Shown here: positions 13,274 through 24,162 of the stretch, piece by piece
How the letters are laid out: each line of letters starts with the position of its first letter
How positions within the stretch are numbered: the stretch's first letter is position 1
From: Lepturacanthus savala
Taxonomy: Eukaryota; Chordata; Actinopteri; Scombriformes; Trichiuridae
Assembly: GCA_030544235.1 (NCBI GenBank)
Contig: CM060470.1
Location: 25,485,098 to 25,549,097 of the forward strand
Reading direction: 5' to 3'
DNA: 64,000 bases
Notes under the pieces: model-generated
What the model saw: the letters and a program-made list of their open reading frames with translations, nothing else
Told to the model about the DNA's origin: nothing
Database searches by the model: none
Position numbers and translations under genes: made by a program

Positions 13274-13351
13274 TAACGTAATAATTTCACATCACGAAAT
13301 AACGTGGTAAGTACTTATCACGTTATTTCGTGATGTGAAATTATCACGTTA
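13274..13351. repeat. 78-bp near-perfect palindrome
   Basis: The arms are 39 bases each and meet at the centre AGTACT (between 13312 and 13313), with no loop. Pairing fails at only two places: 13280 against 13345 (A/C) and 13307 against 13318 (G/T). The arm core is TTTCACATCACGAAATAACG. The following 90 bases carry three more degenerate copies of the TCACGTTATTTCGTGA motif (near 13366, 13398 and 13417). It is probably the core of a palindromic MITE, but I see no target-site duplication and the family is not identified. Confidence 0.92.
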
Positions 13352-13450
13352 ATGATATAAGAATCTATCATGTTATTTCATGATACACAAATATCACGTT
13401 ATTTCGAGATATGCTACTATCATTTTATTTCATGTTAATCCTTTTCATGT
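13352..13450. repeat. Degenerate TCACGTTATTTCRTGA units
   Basis: Units resembling the palindrome core recur: atcatgttatttcatgat, atatcacgttatttcgagat, tcattttatttcatg and ttttcatgttattttatgat. Each unit is itself partly palindromic. They appear to be decayed tandem or nested copies of the same terminal motif. Confidence 0.7.
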
Positions 13451-13779
13451 TATTTTATGATATGTAACAGCTCTGAAGTAAACTCTGCCGTAAACCAGTC
13501 AACCGACGTGCTTCTCTAATAAACGCTAGAGATTGAACCATGACGTGAAGTGAAAGGGAAGCGCGCCGGTCGACTGGTATATTTTAGGGGTTAGCAGCTC
13601 TGAGCTTCCATAGACTTATACTCCGGATCGACTTATGGGTGAAATTATTAACACATTATTACCGGTATATCATTTCACATGTTATTTTCACACTAAGCCA
13701 CAAGAGGGCGCTCTAGGCTTGTGTTGATAATCTCAACATTGGTGGTCACTTTTAAAAACTGAGAAGGTCTTAACAAAAA

Positions 13780-13944
13780 TGGCACTGAAAAGAAAATCAT
13801 ATTCTGCAGATCACAAGCTGCAAGTAGTAAAATATGACGTCTGACGTTAGCGACGTAGAAGAGGAAGTGCCGCGTCTTCTACCTCTGGAGTTAGAGGAGT
13901 TGATGAAAAGTGACACCGAAGATGAAGATTTCATTGGGTTTTAG
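13780..13944 (+). pseudogene. pogo/Tigger-like transposase, deleted
   Basis: The ATG at 13780 begins MALKRKSYSADHKLQVVKYD, which resembles the start of the CENP-B/Psq-type helix-turn-helix of pogo-family transposases. The frame then breaks. A second piece in another frame reads EEVPRLLPLELEELMKSDTE then DEDFIGF and stops at 13942-13944. That acidic ending is typical of the C-terminus of these fish transposases. The catalytic DDD domain between them is entirely absent. Dead. Confidence 0.65.
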
Positions 13945-13978
13945 TTACCGGGTATTTGGAGTGACACGGATGGTTTTG

Positions 13979-14170
13979 GTAAACTTCTTAGCATGTTATT
14001 GATGCTATAGTTAAACTTCTTAGCATGTTATTGATGCTATAGTTAAACTTCCTAGCATGTTATTGATGCTATAGTTAAACTTCTTAGCATGTTATTGATG
14101 CTATAGTTAAACTTCTTAGCATGTTATTGATGCTATAGTTAAACTTCTTAGCATGTTATTGATGCTATAG
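13979..14170. repeat. Minisatellite, six 32-bp units
   Basis: The unit is ttaaacttcttagcatgtta followed by ttgatgctatag. Six consecutive copies begin near 13979, 14011, 14043, 14075, 14107 and 14139. The third carries one substitution (cctag for cttag) and the first lacks an exact leading base. The near identity implies recent expansion or homogenisation. Each unit contains the imperfect inverted motif TAGCAT/ATGCTA. Confidence 0.97.
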
Positions 14171-14650
14171 TTATCAGAATAACTCTTAATATGTTATGTT
14201 AACATACCAGGCACGTTCTCAGTTGTGTTATGTAACGTTCAGCCTGTTGTTGCCTTTATTTTTATTTTAAATTGTTCGTCATTTAAATTTTAAATGTCTG
14301 TTCTTGGTGTTGGATTTTATCAAATAAATTGTGGTAACTTGTCAAAACAAAGGACCAAAAACGCAGATGTTGAGTTTCACTTTTTATCGATAGACAACAA
14401 CAATACATTCCTTCCAGTCCCGGGCAGAATGACAACTCGCGCATGCGCGGAAACTTCAGTCTTCTTCAGTAAACCTTCTTGCCACAATGATCACACAGCG
14501 ACACCCACTGGATAAAAACTGCCCCCTAATTACCTCTACGACTTATACTCCAGTGTGACTTATATATGATTTTTCCTTCTTTATTATGCATTTTATGGCT
14601 GGTGCGACTTGTACTCCGGAGCGACTTATAGTCCGGAAAATACAGTATAT

Positions 14651-15170
14651 ACATATTTGGGAAAACTATTTCCTCACAGCTGATCCCTTTTTCCAGGAGG
14701 TCAGGCACATGCTGGAGAGCCTGGTCTGTGGGTGGTGGGGTGTGTTCTGCAAAGAATACAAGTAAAACACACACTGCATTTGACAATAACATTAGCGAAT
14801 TTTAAATTCTACAACAGCACCTGGTCGTTGGGACAGGGACGCCTGATGAAACCCCCAGTCTTCAAGGATCCCCTCTGGTCTTGATGGTCTCTTGTCCCTC
14901 TTGAAACAGCAAGTCTGGAGGTCTGGGATACAGGGGGGAATGGAGGGGGTCTCAGGAAACCTTGTTTCACTGGTGTAGAACTTCTGTTCTTCTCATAAGT
15001 AAAACATATACAAATATGTCATAATTCATGGTTCTGAAGGCCAGTAATAGCATTTTAGCAGCATAGTTTGTGATTGACAGTAACATTCTGTTTAAAAGCA
15101 AAATTAAAAATTGCTAGCATTACTAACACTGCAGTTCATCCGGTTGGTTTTATCCTCAGACTGAATAGAT
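14651..15170. other. Intergenic, nothing recognised
   Basis: The composition is slightly richer in G and C near 14690-14960. No ORF or repeat is recognised. Confidence 0.5.
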
Positions 15171-15960
15171 ACTTGTTAAAATTGGGGATATCCTGATCAC
15201 ATTTTTTGCCCCAAAGTCAGGGTCATTTGAGGAGCAGCAAATATGTTTAATACTAGCTCCAGGCTCTGGGCTAGCTCAGTGCTAGCTGCTCCTCTGTATC
15301 AGAGGCTAGATAGTCTTGTGACAGACAGCGGTTTATAGTAGCTTCAATTTTAACCAGTCATGCAGTAATAGTTTACTTGCTTCCAACAACATTTTTACTA
15401 TAATGACAGAGAATTCCTGGTTGTTGTACTATCATGCTCTCACGGGATCAGATCATGACATCCCAAATTAAAATATCAACATAACAACATGCCGGAAAAC
15501 AAATAATACTCTTGAGAGACCATACATACATAAGACATAGTGTTATCTTACCTATCAAGTAGAAGTCCTGTCATCATGTAGTCTTTGCAGCTCTTTCTGT
15601 TGCTTCAGGTGACGCATCCGTTCATTTGCTGCTGCACCGATGCTAACTCTGGTCTAGTTTTACTCTTCATCAGCCTTTTTTTGACAGTAGTCTTCTCAAA
15701 TACAGTTGTGTGCTGTCAGTCAGTTGTTGTCACTTATTCTGCTGTGATGTTGCTATTGTGTCCTCCTTTTTTTCTTTTAGCAGCCTGTGTTATCTGACAT
15801 GTCGCTAACTAGCATAGCAGGTATGTGCAACTCGTTCGTGCATGAAGAGGTGTACATGCAGAGGGGGGAGGAGGGAGGGGGAAATATCAGTTTAGTTTGA
15901 TTGACAAGTTACCATCCAATAACTAAGGACAGGACGGGTAAAATAATTGGATGAAGTTTA
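15171..15960. repeat. Probable old interspersed repeat
   Basis: The phrase ggggatatcctgatcacatt then ttttgccccaaagtcagggt resembles one end of a fish non-autonomous DNA element that I recall but cannot name. The stretch around 15820-15890 (gtgcatgaagaggtgtacat, gaggggggaggagggagggg) may belong to the same element. No terminal repeats or target-site duplication were found, so the edges are guesses. Confidence 0.35.
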
Positions 15961-16244
15961 TTTATTTAATTGATTGGGTATATATCCCAGAGGTTCTCTG
16001 TCAGCGCTTCATTTTGTGGATTATACAAGGTTTTGCTCTAAGATATGAAATTTTTAAGAAATGATTTTGTTTTTTGTATTTCAAGGTACTGTATACTTCA
16101 TAGCCCTTGCATTATAAATATCCTTACAGATGATTGTTCGTAGAGTACATGTTGGCTGAATCGGTAATCAATAATTGAAGCTCTATAGGGTCTCTGTGAG
16201 TTAATATTCAGGTCTGTATTTTCTGCAATCCTCAGGGATACAAA

Positions 16245-16246
<2 letters not shown>

Positions 16247-16306
<60 letters not shown>
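16247..16306. repeat. (CT)n microsatellite, 60 bp
   Basis: A perfect run of 30 CT units; a pure polypyrimidine/polypurine tract that could form triplex DNA. Confidence 0.98.
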
Positions 16307-16308
<2 letters not shown>

Positions 16309-16819
16309 TTCAAACTACCCCTCTACCCCTATCATTATTCCTCCTCCCATCATTTCTATTTGTATCCTTGTGTTTGTGACTTTGTAGTAACGACTTCCTC
16401 TCAACCATATTCTTTCACCAAAACTAGTACACACAAACTTTAATTTTAGTAGATATATTCAATGTAAAAATGTTTATTCCTGGTAGACAACCACGCTTTT
16501 TCCTATATAGAGAATATGAGATACAAGACCAAACAATGAGGCAGTCAAGCTACATGATAAATAGTTAAAAAATCGTGATTCACACATACATGTGACCTAA
16601 TTTTGAAACACAACGATTCTTAAGTATTATATTTCACAAGCAGCATCACTGACAAATGATTCTATTTCTTTTTTTTCTTTTTCCCTCAAGTGCCAGTAAC
16701 CACTCATGCTGACTCCTCCCTCGACCTATGGTAAAGCATTTTTATAAAACATGATTCAGTCAGTGGAAGCAGAAAATTGTTGTTGTTTCAGTGGGTTAGT
16801 ACGGCTGTAAATATGATCA

Positions 16820-17445
16820 TATAATTAGTATATCATGCAAAAGTTTATGTCAGTAATTCCATTCAAAAAGTAGAACTTGTACATTATATTCATTCATTAC
16901 ACACTGAGACTGATACATACTTAGACTGATACATTTCAAATGCTTATTTCTTTTAATTTTGATGAATATTACTGACAACTAATGAAAATTAGAATATTAC
17001 TTGACTGATACAAATAGATTTCTAGAAATGTTCATGGAAAGTATACGTACAAGTAAATGTATATGTACAGGACTCAATAGTTAGATGGGGCTCTTTTTGT
17101 ATAATTACTGCAGCAATGTGCTGTGGCATGAATTCGATCAGTCGTTGGCACTGCTCAGGTGTTATAAGAGCCCAGGTTGCTCTGTTAGTGGCCTTAAGCT
17201 CTTCTGCATTATTAGGTCTGGTATATCACATCTTCCTCTTCACAATACCCCATAGAATTTCCATGGGGTTACGGTCAGACAAGCTGGCTGGCCACTTAAA
17301 AACAAGGATACCATGGTTCTTAAACCAGGTACTGGTAGCTTTGGCACTGTGTGCAGGTGCCAAGTCCTGTTGGAAAATGAAATATGCATCTGCATAGAGT
17401 TGATCAGAAGCAGGAAGCATGAACTTGTGCCCAAAAAAAGGTTTG
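16820..17445 (-). mobile_element. Tc1-like transposon, 3' portion
   Basis: From the left: a terminal-region block (atgcaaaagtttatgtcagt, then aattccattcaaaaagtaga), a subterminal block (caactaatgaaaattagaat), and then the minus-strand C-terminal half of a transposase. This ordering matches one of the commonest fish Tc1 families. The copy stops abruptly near 17440 inside the transposase gene and abuts hAT-like sequence. The 5' half, including the DNA-binding domain, is missing. Confidence 0.85.
17065..17432 (-). pseudogene. Tc1-like transposase, C-terminal half
   Basis: The minus strand encodes part of the catalytic domain. The second catalytic Asp is in FQQDLAPAHSAKATSTWFKN, followed by HGILVFKWPASLSDRNPMEI and LWGIVKRKM. 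The D34E block is recognisable and keeps its final Glu (PMEI, where PIEN is usual), although nearby residues are mutated (LSDRN where SPDLN is usual). An in-frame stop follows the KM. The reading then resumes as TRPNNAEELKAT, ITPEQCQRLIEFMPQ and HIAAVI, the normal C-terminus of the family. Degraded but still easy to align. Confidence 0.88.
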
Positions 17446-17577
17446 CATTCGGCAGTGTGGAAGTATTTTGGGTTTAAGCCAGGCGATAACAAACGGTCAG
17501 AATCCTGATCTCAATTCAAGCCAAAAAAATTGTGGTTCGCATTTTTTTCAATAATCATGCAGCGCTAGTGAACAGTG
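17446..17577 (+). mobile_element. hAT-like fragments
   Basis: ggcagtgtggaagtattttg then ggtttaag translates AVWKYFGFK, which resembles the first strand of a BED zinc finger (xVWxYFGF) from ZBED-type hAT transposases. Shortly after, 17518-17575 ends ttcaataatcatgcagcgct, like the terminal part of the hAT-like repeat seen at 6.4-7.0 kb. It looks like both ends of a heavily deleted hAT element next to the broken edge of the Tc1 copy. Confidence 0.45.
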
Positions 17578-19507
17578 CCTACCATGAGTATATTTCATTA
17601 AAAAACTCACACCCACAACATTGAACTACACAAAGCAAACCAGCCTTAAAGCCTCCTGACATAAGCTTGATTGCATTCCGAAGGCCAGGGCAGGCACTGC
17701 AGGCTCTTCAGCATTGAATTTCAGTGCTGCCAATTTTGAAGGTTGTGTGTGCATATTACATAATTTATGTGAAAGTTTATGGTGAAGCATAGGTAGCACT
17801 TACTGTCAAATATGGTCAAGCCATACACAGAGAGAGAGAGAGGCCCTGCTTATGCTTTGCTAAACTATTTACCTGCATGCTTATATTGCACACTTTGCAG
17901 TTACATGTGACACATATGATAAACTGAGTAATGAGGGTGTGTATATAAGCTAAGATGTCACATTAAATTCGTGTTTTTCAATAAATATTAAGGTATTTTG
18001 TTCACATTTCCCCTTTGAAGATGTAACTGTAGGATAGGCATACTGCTGTACATATTGTTTTAAATGTCAAGTTCTGCTAGAATGTTTCTGTAACTCAGAA
18101 TGAGAACAATTCCATTGTGAAATTAAGTAGCATTATTACCATGAAAACATATTAATGTTTGGAAGTGTATGGATGTGATACATATGTTACTGGCCACTGC
18201 CTGCCCTGCGACAGACCTCACTGCATGCCACTGAGACCAAATAAAAAATGCTACTGGTTATGGTAATGATCCAGTTTGCCACCAGATGTTTGTCTTGTTT
18301 ACATAATATTAAAGCAGAAACAGACTTGCAGATTAAAAGCTGTAGGTTAAATGTAAAGGTTTAGGTTAAGTTCACCAAATTTGACACTTCAATTACTAAA
18401 TGGTCCAAGGTCTTCACGAGTTGTTGTTCCCCCAGTGCTGCACACGTAGAGTAAGCTGGGTTTTATCTGTGATTTTTTTAACAAAAATTTTTTCATTGAA
18501 AACAGCTACCATTACTGGTGCTGTTGCTGATGGAAACAACACTAATGAGAATAGTGAGAGTGAAGCAAAACAAGTAAAGATTCTAGCCAGAAAACCAAAA
18601 AACTGAACTAAAAAACACTTAAACGCTCTGTAAAGTTAAGGAGAACTAGAGTCGGGTAATAATTATTTACGGGTTCTTATCTAGGAGCATAGTGTAAAAG
18701 AAGATCTCCTTGGGTTGTATTTTGTACAGGATGAAGTCTGTGAAAATGTATACTTATTGTTTTCGCTAACATTTAGTTCAATTCTATGTGCTTCCCCAGG
18801 GCAGAGTCGGCAATGAGCCCTTTGAATGAGAACCCTCACTACATGTTCTAATTTTCAACCCTCTTGATAATAAACTAAAGCATGATTTGTCATGATGTTT
18901 GTTGTGTTATTAGTTTTTGAAGCTATCAGATTTCCTCTAAGGATATCTCCAGTGTGTTAATACAAGGAGCTTATCTGATAGTTGCATGTTTATCACAGAC
19001 TGTGAGTATCTCCCTCCCTCTATTTCCAAATATGACCCTCTCCAGGGATCGTATTTACAAATGGCTCCCACTCTTCAGACATTTGATGCTGAAAAGCTTA
19101 GCATTTGTTTTCCTGGCAAGTCATCGGCAAGTGAAAGCTCCCTCTTCACCTCCCTACCCTGAGTAAATTCTGAGGAGTGCTTTTTGTGGTGATGAAAAAG
19201 TCTCTTGCAACCCAACACTATAATTACATCTCAATTTATCCATACAGGCTATTTGAGTTGTTTAAATGAACAACAGTCGTAGAAGAGATGTGAAGAGGTG
19301 TTAAACACTTGTAAGGATGCTTGAAAGTAACAGCTTCACATCTCTCTGTATATTACAAGGAATCTCTATCTTTCTGTCTGTCTGTCTCAATTTTCCTCAC
19401 ATCTCCAAAATCATTCATCCAACTAGCTTTACACTTGCTGAGTGTATTGCTGGAGACCATGGAAGTGCAATGTCAAATTTGGTGTAATTTGGATACTTGA
19501 CAGAATA
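17578..19507. other. Intergenic, nothing recognised
   Basis: No repeat edge, RNA gene or credible exon was identified. The short GA run at 17829-17842 and the short ORF at 18400-18606 (Asn/Glu/Lys-rich end) are unremarkable. Confidence 0.5.
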
Positions 19508-19876
19508 TTAACCCTCTATTGCATGAAATATTAGACATGGTGCGTGTATATATATTAGGTTAGGTTATATACGCTAGGAATTTTACATATTTGCATATTG
19601 TTGCCATATGACAACAATGTTTTTAGCATATTAGAAAAAAACTTCAAAATGTGATGTCAAAATTAAATTAAATGTAGAAAACAAAAAAAAATGTTTACTT
19701 ACTTACTTGAGTTAAGGGTTAGGGTTAGGGTTAGGGTTAATTTTTTTATGAGCAAAAGGGACTGGCAAACAGGATATCCTGGTCATGTGACCTCATAAAC
19801 TGCATGTCCTTCAAAAATAAAAGCCTCTTTTAAAGTAATTGTTGCCATATGGCAACACTGTGTAATAGAGGGTTAA
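19508..19876. mobile_element. TTAA-flanked MITE (piggyBac-type)
   Basis: The element 19512-19872 begins CCCTCTATTGCA and ends TGTAATAGAGGG. These inverted termini match at 11 of 12 positions and are bounded by TTAA at 19508-19511 and 19873-19876. TTAA duplications with CCC-starting termini are the hallmark of piggyBac-type insertion. Inside is the subterminal palindrome attgttgccatat, with its partner near each end. A related copy ends at 43826. There is no transposase ORF. Termini are read directly; the superfamily is inferred. Confidence 0.75.
19712..19740 (+). repeat. Interstitial telomere-like (TTAGGG)n
   Basis: TTAAGGG is followed by three TTAGGG units and TTAA, preceded by a short TTAC repeat. 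It lies inside the TTAA-flanked MITE; the related copy at 43.4-43.8 kb has no such tract at the comparable place. Confidence 0.9.
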
Positions 19877-20521
19877 AAACTTTGAATAAGTTAAGTGGTC
19901 AGTTAATGCCCTTGTTCTCAGGGTGATATAGTGGTGATGTATAGCGACTTGGATGATGCTCTGCAGTATCCAAGATGGCAGCCACAGCATTACACAGCTC
20001 AGCACCTCCACTCAGTAACCAAAACAGTAGCATCTTCTCTTGTGAAGGAAGTGTACCCCAAGAAAGGCATTTGTAAGCATTGATAAAGACATGAAAATAG
20101 TAACAAACATGGGTTCTGTTACCCTGTTTTCAAAATAAAACTTGACAGAAATTTGCTTTTCACTTCTAGAAAGGCTTCACAGTGTGGATGGGGGCAGGGG
20201 GAGGTAACAGTTCTTAACGGAGAAACGGAGTACGATGCAACACCTGCTAAAAACGTCATTGATTTTCTGGGTTCACCAGGCCTGGTACGCCTGATGGCCG
20301 CGACACCACTGGCAGCACACGAGCTCACACAATCAAATGGATATTTAACAACCTAAAAATGATTTTCTAGGGAGTTGGCAGACAACAGCTAAAGGAACAA
20401 TGAATATTAGATCTGTATACTAATATTAGTGACACTTAGAATATTAGACTACACTTGTAAGCTCCACTTAAGTTGAATGTGTAAATAAGCACATCACTTT
20501 GTCCAACTATGCTCATTTGTA
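19877..20521. other. Intergenic, nothing recognised
   Basis: 20180-20340 is relatively rich in CpG and open in more than one frame (67 and 69 codons on opposite strands). I cannot assign a product. Confidence 0.4.
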
Positions 20522-20639
20522 GACAATGGGAAGCCTCAGGGCTTACTTCAGGCAAACTCACACTAAGTAGCCAAGGAATCATTTTAACTACATCCTTAGC
20601 TTGGTATCCTGACAGTATGCCCAGAGGCTTCCCATTGTC
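20522..20639. repeat. Foldback element, 118 bp
   Basis: The outer arms are GACAATGGGAAGCCTC at 20522 and its complement GAGGCTTCCCATTGTC ending at 20639. Partial complementarity continues inward (CAGGGCTTACTTCAGG against CTGGGCATACTGTCAGG). A second imperfect pairing (CCAAGGA with TCCTTAGCTTGG) lies in the middle. It looks like a small MITE; no convincing target-site duplication was seen. Confidence 0.8.
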
Positions 20640-23600
20640 ATTACAGTACAGTTGACCAGTTTTATTTCTAGAGCAACCTGGAGTTTATGGCTTTATAACT
20701 CTGAGCACCCACTAATTCATAGTTACATGTGCTTATTGCTGTGAGCTTCAGTCAGTCTCTTTTACTAATGATCTAAAATAGCACAAATTTAAGACAGGAT
20801 GGTTCAAAGTGGGTTGTGACCAAAGTTTACTTGTGATAAATGTAAATGCAATATTTTACATTAACCAAGACAATACGTTTTAATCAGGATCAGTTATTGT
20901 TCATTAATGTTATCTGTAGTCTCAGAGCCTTAACAAAAAATATAGAAAAAAATAGATACAGAACCCTTTCACTGCAAATATAGAGTATAAATAAACTGAC
21001 AAGTTTAATAGCTGATGTTTTCCTGGGGGAAATAAGACAAAGGCAAACAAAAATAAGTTGCCACAGAGCTGCTCTGCTGCCGTTTAGCTGTAACTGACTC
21101 ATTTCCTCATTCAGGCTCATATATAACTGAAGAGAAGAGTAAAACGTCAAACATGATTACATCACACATAGTTTAGGTTATCTAAACTAAATGTAGAATT
21201 CATTTATGTTACTGATACCATCAACCTCAACACATTTTAACAGGACTTTATTTGAGATCTTTATGTTTTGCCATTGAGATCCATCAACCTCAGACAAACT
21301 AATCATATTGATCTGCAGCTCCTGACAAAACTCTGAAGAGAAACAAAAATAAGTCCCTTGCATTTGAAGTAAAAATCCACACCGGTGCTGTCAATTTATC
21401 ATTTTACGTCTTATTTTGATTTGAGTAATGAACCACTAAAGTGTGTGGACCAGTAGTGTAGACAAAGTATTCAGCAGGGTTGAGTTACATATGTAGGCAG
21501 TATGCTGTTACCGGATCATTAGAAAAACACTAGTTCATACAGGCTGTTCTCATTCATATGAAAAGTAATGATCACTGAACACAGATGTTCATTTCTCTCT
21601 AAAACTATCATAAAATGTAGCATATTCCCACTGAAATTATTAGCAATAGCACACTTCTTGCTGCAATTTCCCATACCATATTGAGAATAATAAAGTATAT
21701 CTATCCTATTACTTTATACTATACTTAATCTGAATGCGTTTCATGAGACTTAATGACTTTAGTGACTATACAGTGAGTTTAAAATCCGTTACATTCTGTA
21801 ATTTCTGTTACAATAATGATTTAATATTCCCATACATTTTTATATCATGTTATGTGAGTTGTAGTTTGTTTTGCTGTAGCAAGAGTGAGCATTTTTCCTC
21901 ATTTGGTATCCATGTTTGTTTTATCACGATTTGCCTCAGAGCTGGTGGCCTGGTTGTCAAAGCTGAACTGGTGGAATATTCCTAACACACCTTTAGTCTA
22001 TCAGGGTCATCACACCCAGCCCACCAGCAGAATAGTCCTTTAAGACCTGAGTTAATGCAAACTGATATGATGTTATTGGCTATTTCTGACACTCAGCCAC
22101 TGACAAATGATATCTAATACAGACTTTTAAGCACCGATTTTGGCTATATTTAAGAGTATATTTTAAAATATACACACAATAGTCATTAAACACTATAGCT
22201 ACATCATAAATCATTACCAGTCATTGACCTGTTTGTGTCCAGGGCATAAAAATATATTACTTTATATGCACACACACACACACAGAGGATGGACCTTGTG
22301 ACCTCCTCCTGAAAGAATTCTCAACATGCAGGTGCTCCTAAACTCATCATGAGATGGATTACATCTACAACAGAAAGAAGACAACTCTCACACACTGTTG
22401 AAAGGGGATATTGTTACACAATAGCTACATGATTTCATTTGATTGTATTTTTTTCTGTAACTTCCAATTCAAGAGAGAGAAGAGTTGTTACAGTAATAAT
22501 TATTAAAAGCTGGCCTTCTCTCACCTGACTCCCACAAGGTGAAGCATTCCTTAATTCCAATAACATTCATACATTCCTGGTACTGCATAATTGTCCATCT
22601 TCTTCTTTATAACAAAAAGTGCCTCAGCTTAACTGTTTATTAGTGATGTCACTTCTGCTACAGATGCTTTGTGTGTCGTACTGAACTGATCTGAAAACTT
22701 GAATTCACTTCAGATGTACTTATTGATACTCAGGTATATTTAAAGTAGAGTTTGACTTGGGTCACAGGGATATGGATTGTGAATAGTCTAAGCCTCTTTT
22801 ATGAAGTGCAGGGGAGGTTGAAAAATAACCTGCTTTTTTCTTTTGAAACATTCAGTGCCATAACATTTCAAAATCTGTTGAAATATTTGTTGCCTGAGGA
22901 CACCTGTAATTCAGCACCCTTAGCAACAAGTGTGTAGGTAGTGGTGATCACAGCAGTTGTTCCAGTGTTCATTATATTCCTTCCTGTGGCTGTGATGTAT
23001 GTCCGCAATTCTTCACGGTTGCTATGACAAAGAAAGAACAGAAAACATCCAAAACAAGATGTTCAAAAAACAAACAAGATTTTGGCAGAATGTTGGTAAA
23101 CTTGGCAACCAAGTCAACAAGTGCACTGCTAGTGGGTAGATTTCAATATGAAGTACTGAATTAACTGGGCTAATAACATAGCAACAGATTTAATTACGGC
23201 TTCAACAGCACAGCAAATGATGGGGGCTCAGGAGACAATTTGTTTTGCTTGGATGTCCACACGCATAGAATCAATACGTTTACAGCAGTGACAAAATGTT
23301 AAGGGCGGCATCTTTCTCTTGTGTCAGGGCCATAATATTCAGCGAAAACATCATCCCCTGCTGTGAGAGTTGAATAGAAGAACTAAAAATGAACACAACA
23401 ATAATTGAGCTTTCAATCCTGGCATCAGAAATCTGCAAGAAAAATTTATTTATTTATTTATTATTATTTTTGCTGTCTAATACAAACATATATATGCCTC
23501 TGACACATTATATGTGGATGTCATGGTCAGTTTTATATAGACAAGATTATAGTAGCCAGTCTCCAAGATCACATTTAATTAAAGGCTAGTTAATATCATC

Positions 23601-23643
23601 AAAAGTGTGTTTTTGTCTTTTTTCTTTTCCTTTTTTTTTAAAT
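20640..23643. other. Intergenic, nothing recognised
   Basis: A short (CA)n run sits at 22268-22283 and a (TTTA)n run at 23447-23467. The phrase gagaataataaagtatatct at 21682-21701 resembles a LINE 3' tail but is too short to call. Confidence 0.5.
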
Positions 23644-23644
23644 A

Positions 23645-24004
23645 TACACTCCCGTTCAAAAGTTTGGAGTCACATAGAAATTTCCTTATTTTTGAAAGAA
23701 AAACACTTTTTTTTAATGAAGATAACTTTAAACTAATCAAAAATACACTCTATACATTGCTAATGTGGTAAATGACTAGTCTAGCTGCAAATGTCTGGTT
23801 TTTGGTGCAATATCTACATAGGTGTATAGAGGCTCATTTCCAGTAACTATCACTACAGTGCTCTAATGGTTCAATGTGTTTGCTCATTGCATCAGGAGGC
23901 TAATGCAATAAAATTCTCTATTAATTTTACAACTTGTGGTGGTAAATAAAAGTGTGACTTTTTTTTCTTCATAGAAACTTTTGGGGTCATCCAAAGGTAG
24001 TGTA
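23645..24004. mobile_element. Tc1-derived MITE, 360 bp
   Basis: It starts TACACTCCCGTTCAAAAG then TTTGGAGTCAC, and ends aaacttttggggtcatccaa then aggtagtgta. These are the termini of a well-known fish Tc1 family. The right end has lost part of the repeat, reading aaaggtagtgta where a gaacggtagtgta-like sequence is expected. The left subterminal block (cactctatacattgctaatg, then tggtaaatgact) is well preserved. The whole transposase gene is deleted, so it is non-autonomous. The surrounding TA dinucleotides fit TA target choice. Confidence 0.85.
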
Positions 24005-24162
24005 ATGTATTCAGAAGTATTTTAACGTAAAACATATAACCAAGTGGTTTTTTCTCCATTTCTTGTAGTTGTCTCTAAAAAGGTTTGTGTGTTGAGACTA
24101 AATTTCTTTTTGTACATTTGTAAAGCCAGAACTCAGTTAGAATTGTGTTTACTGTATCATAA

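Larger units (their letters stand above)
13605..14650 (+). mobile_element. pogo/Tigger-like non-autonomous element
   Basis: The right end reads tgcgacttgtactccggagc then gacttatagtccggaaaata and cagta, a terminus common to a fish pogo/Tigger-type family. A related direct-oriented phrase (cttatactccggatcgactt) lies at 13617-13636, and the subterminal phrase cacaagagggcgctctaggc at 13700. The interior retains only the first and last pieces of a transposase gene, fused across a large deletion. A 32-bp minisatellite lies in its 3' part. The left terminal repeat in inverted orientation is not seen. The superfamily call rests on the two protein scraps plus termini recalled from memory. Confidence 0.65.
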
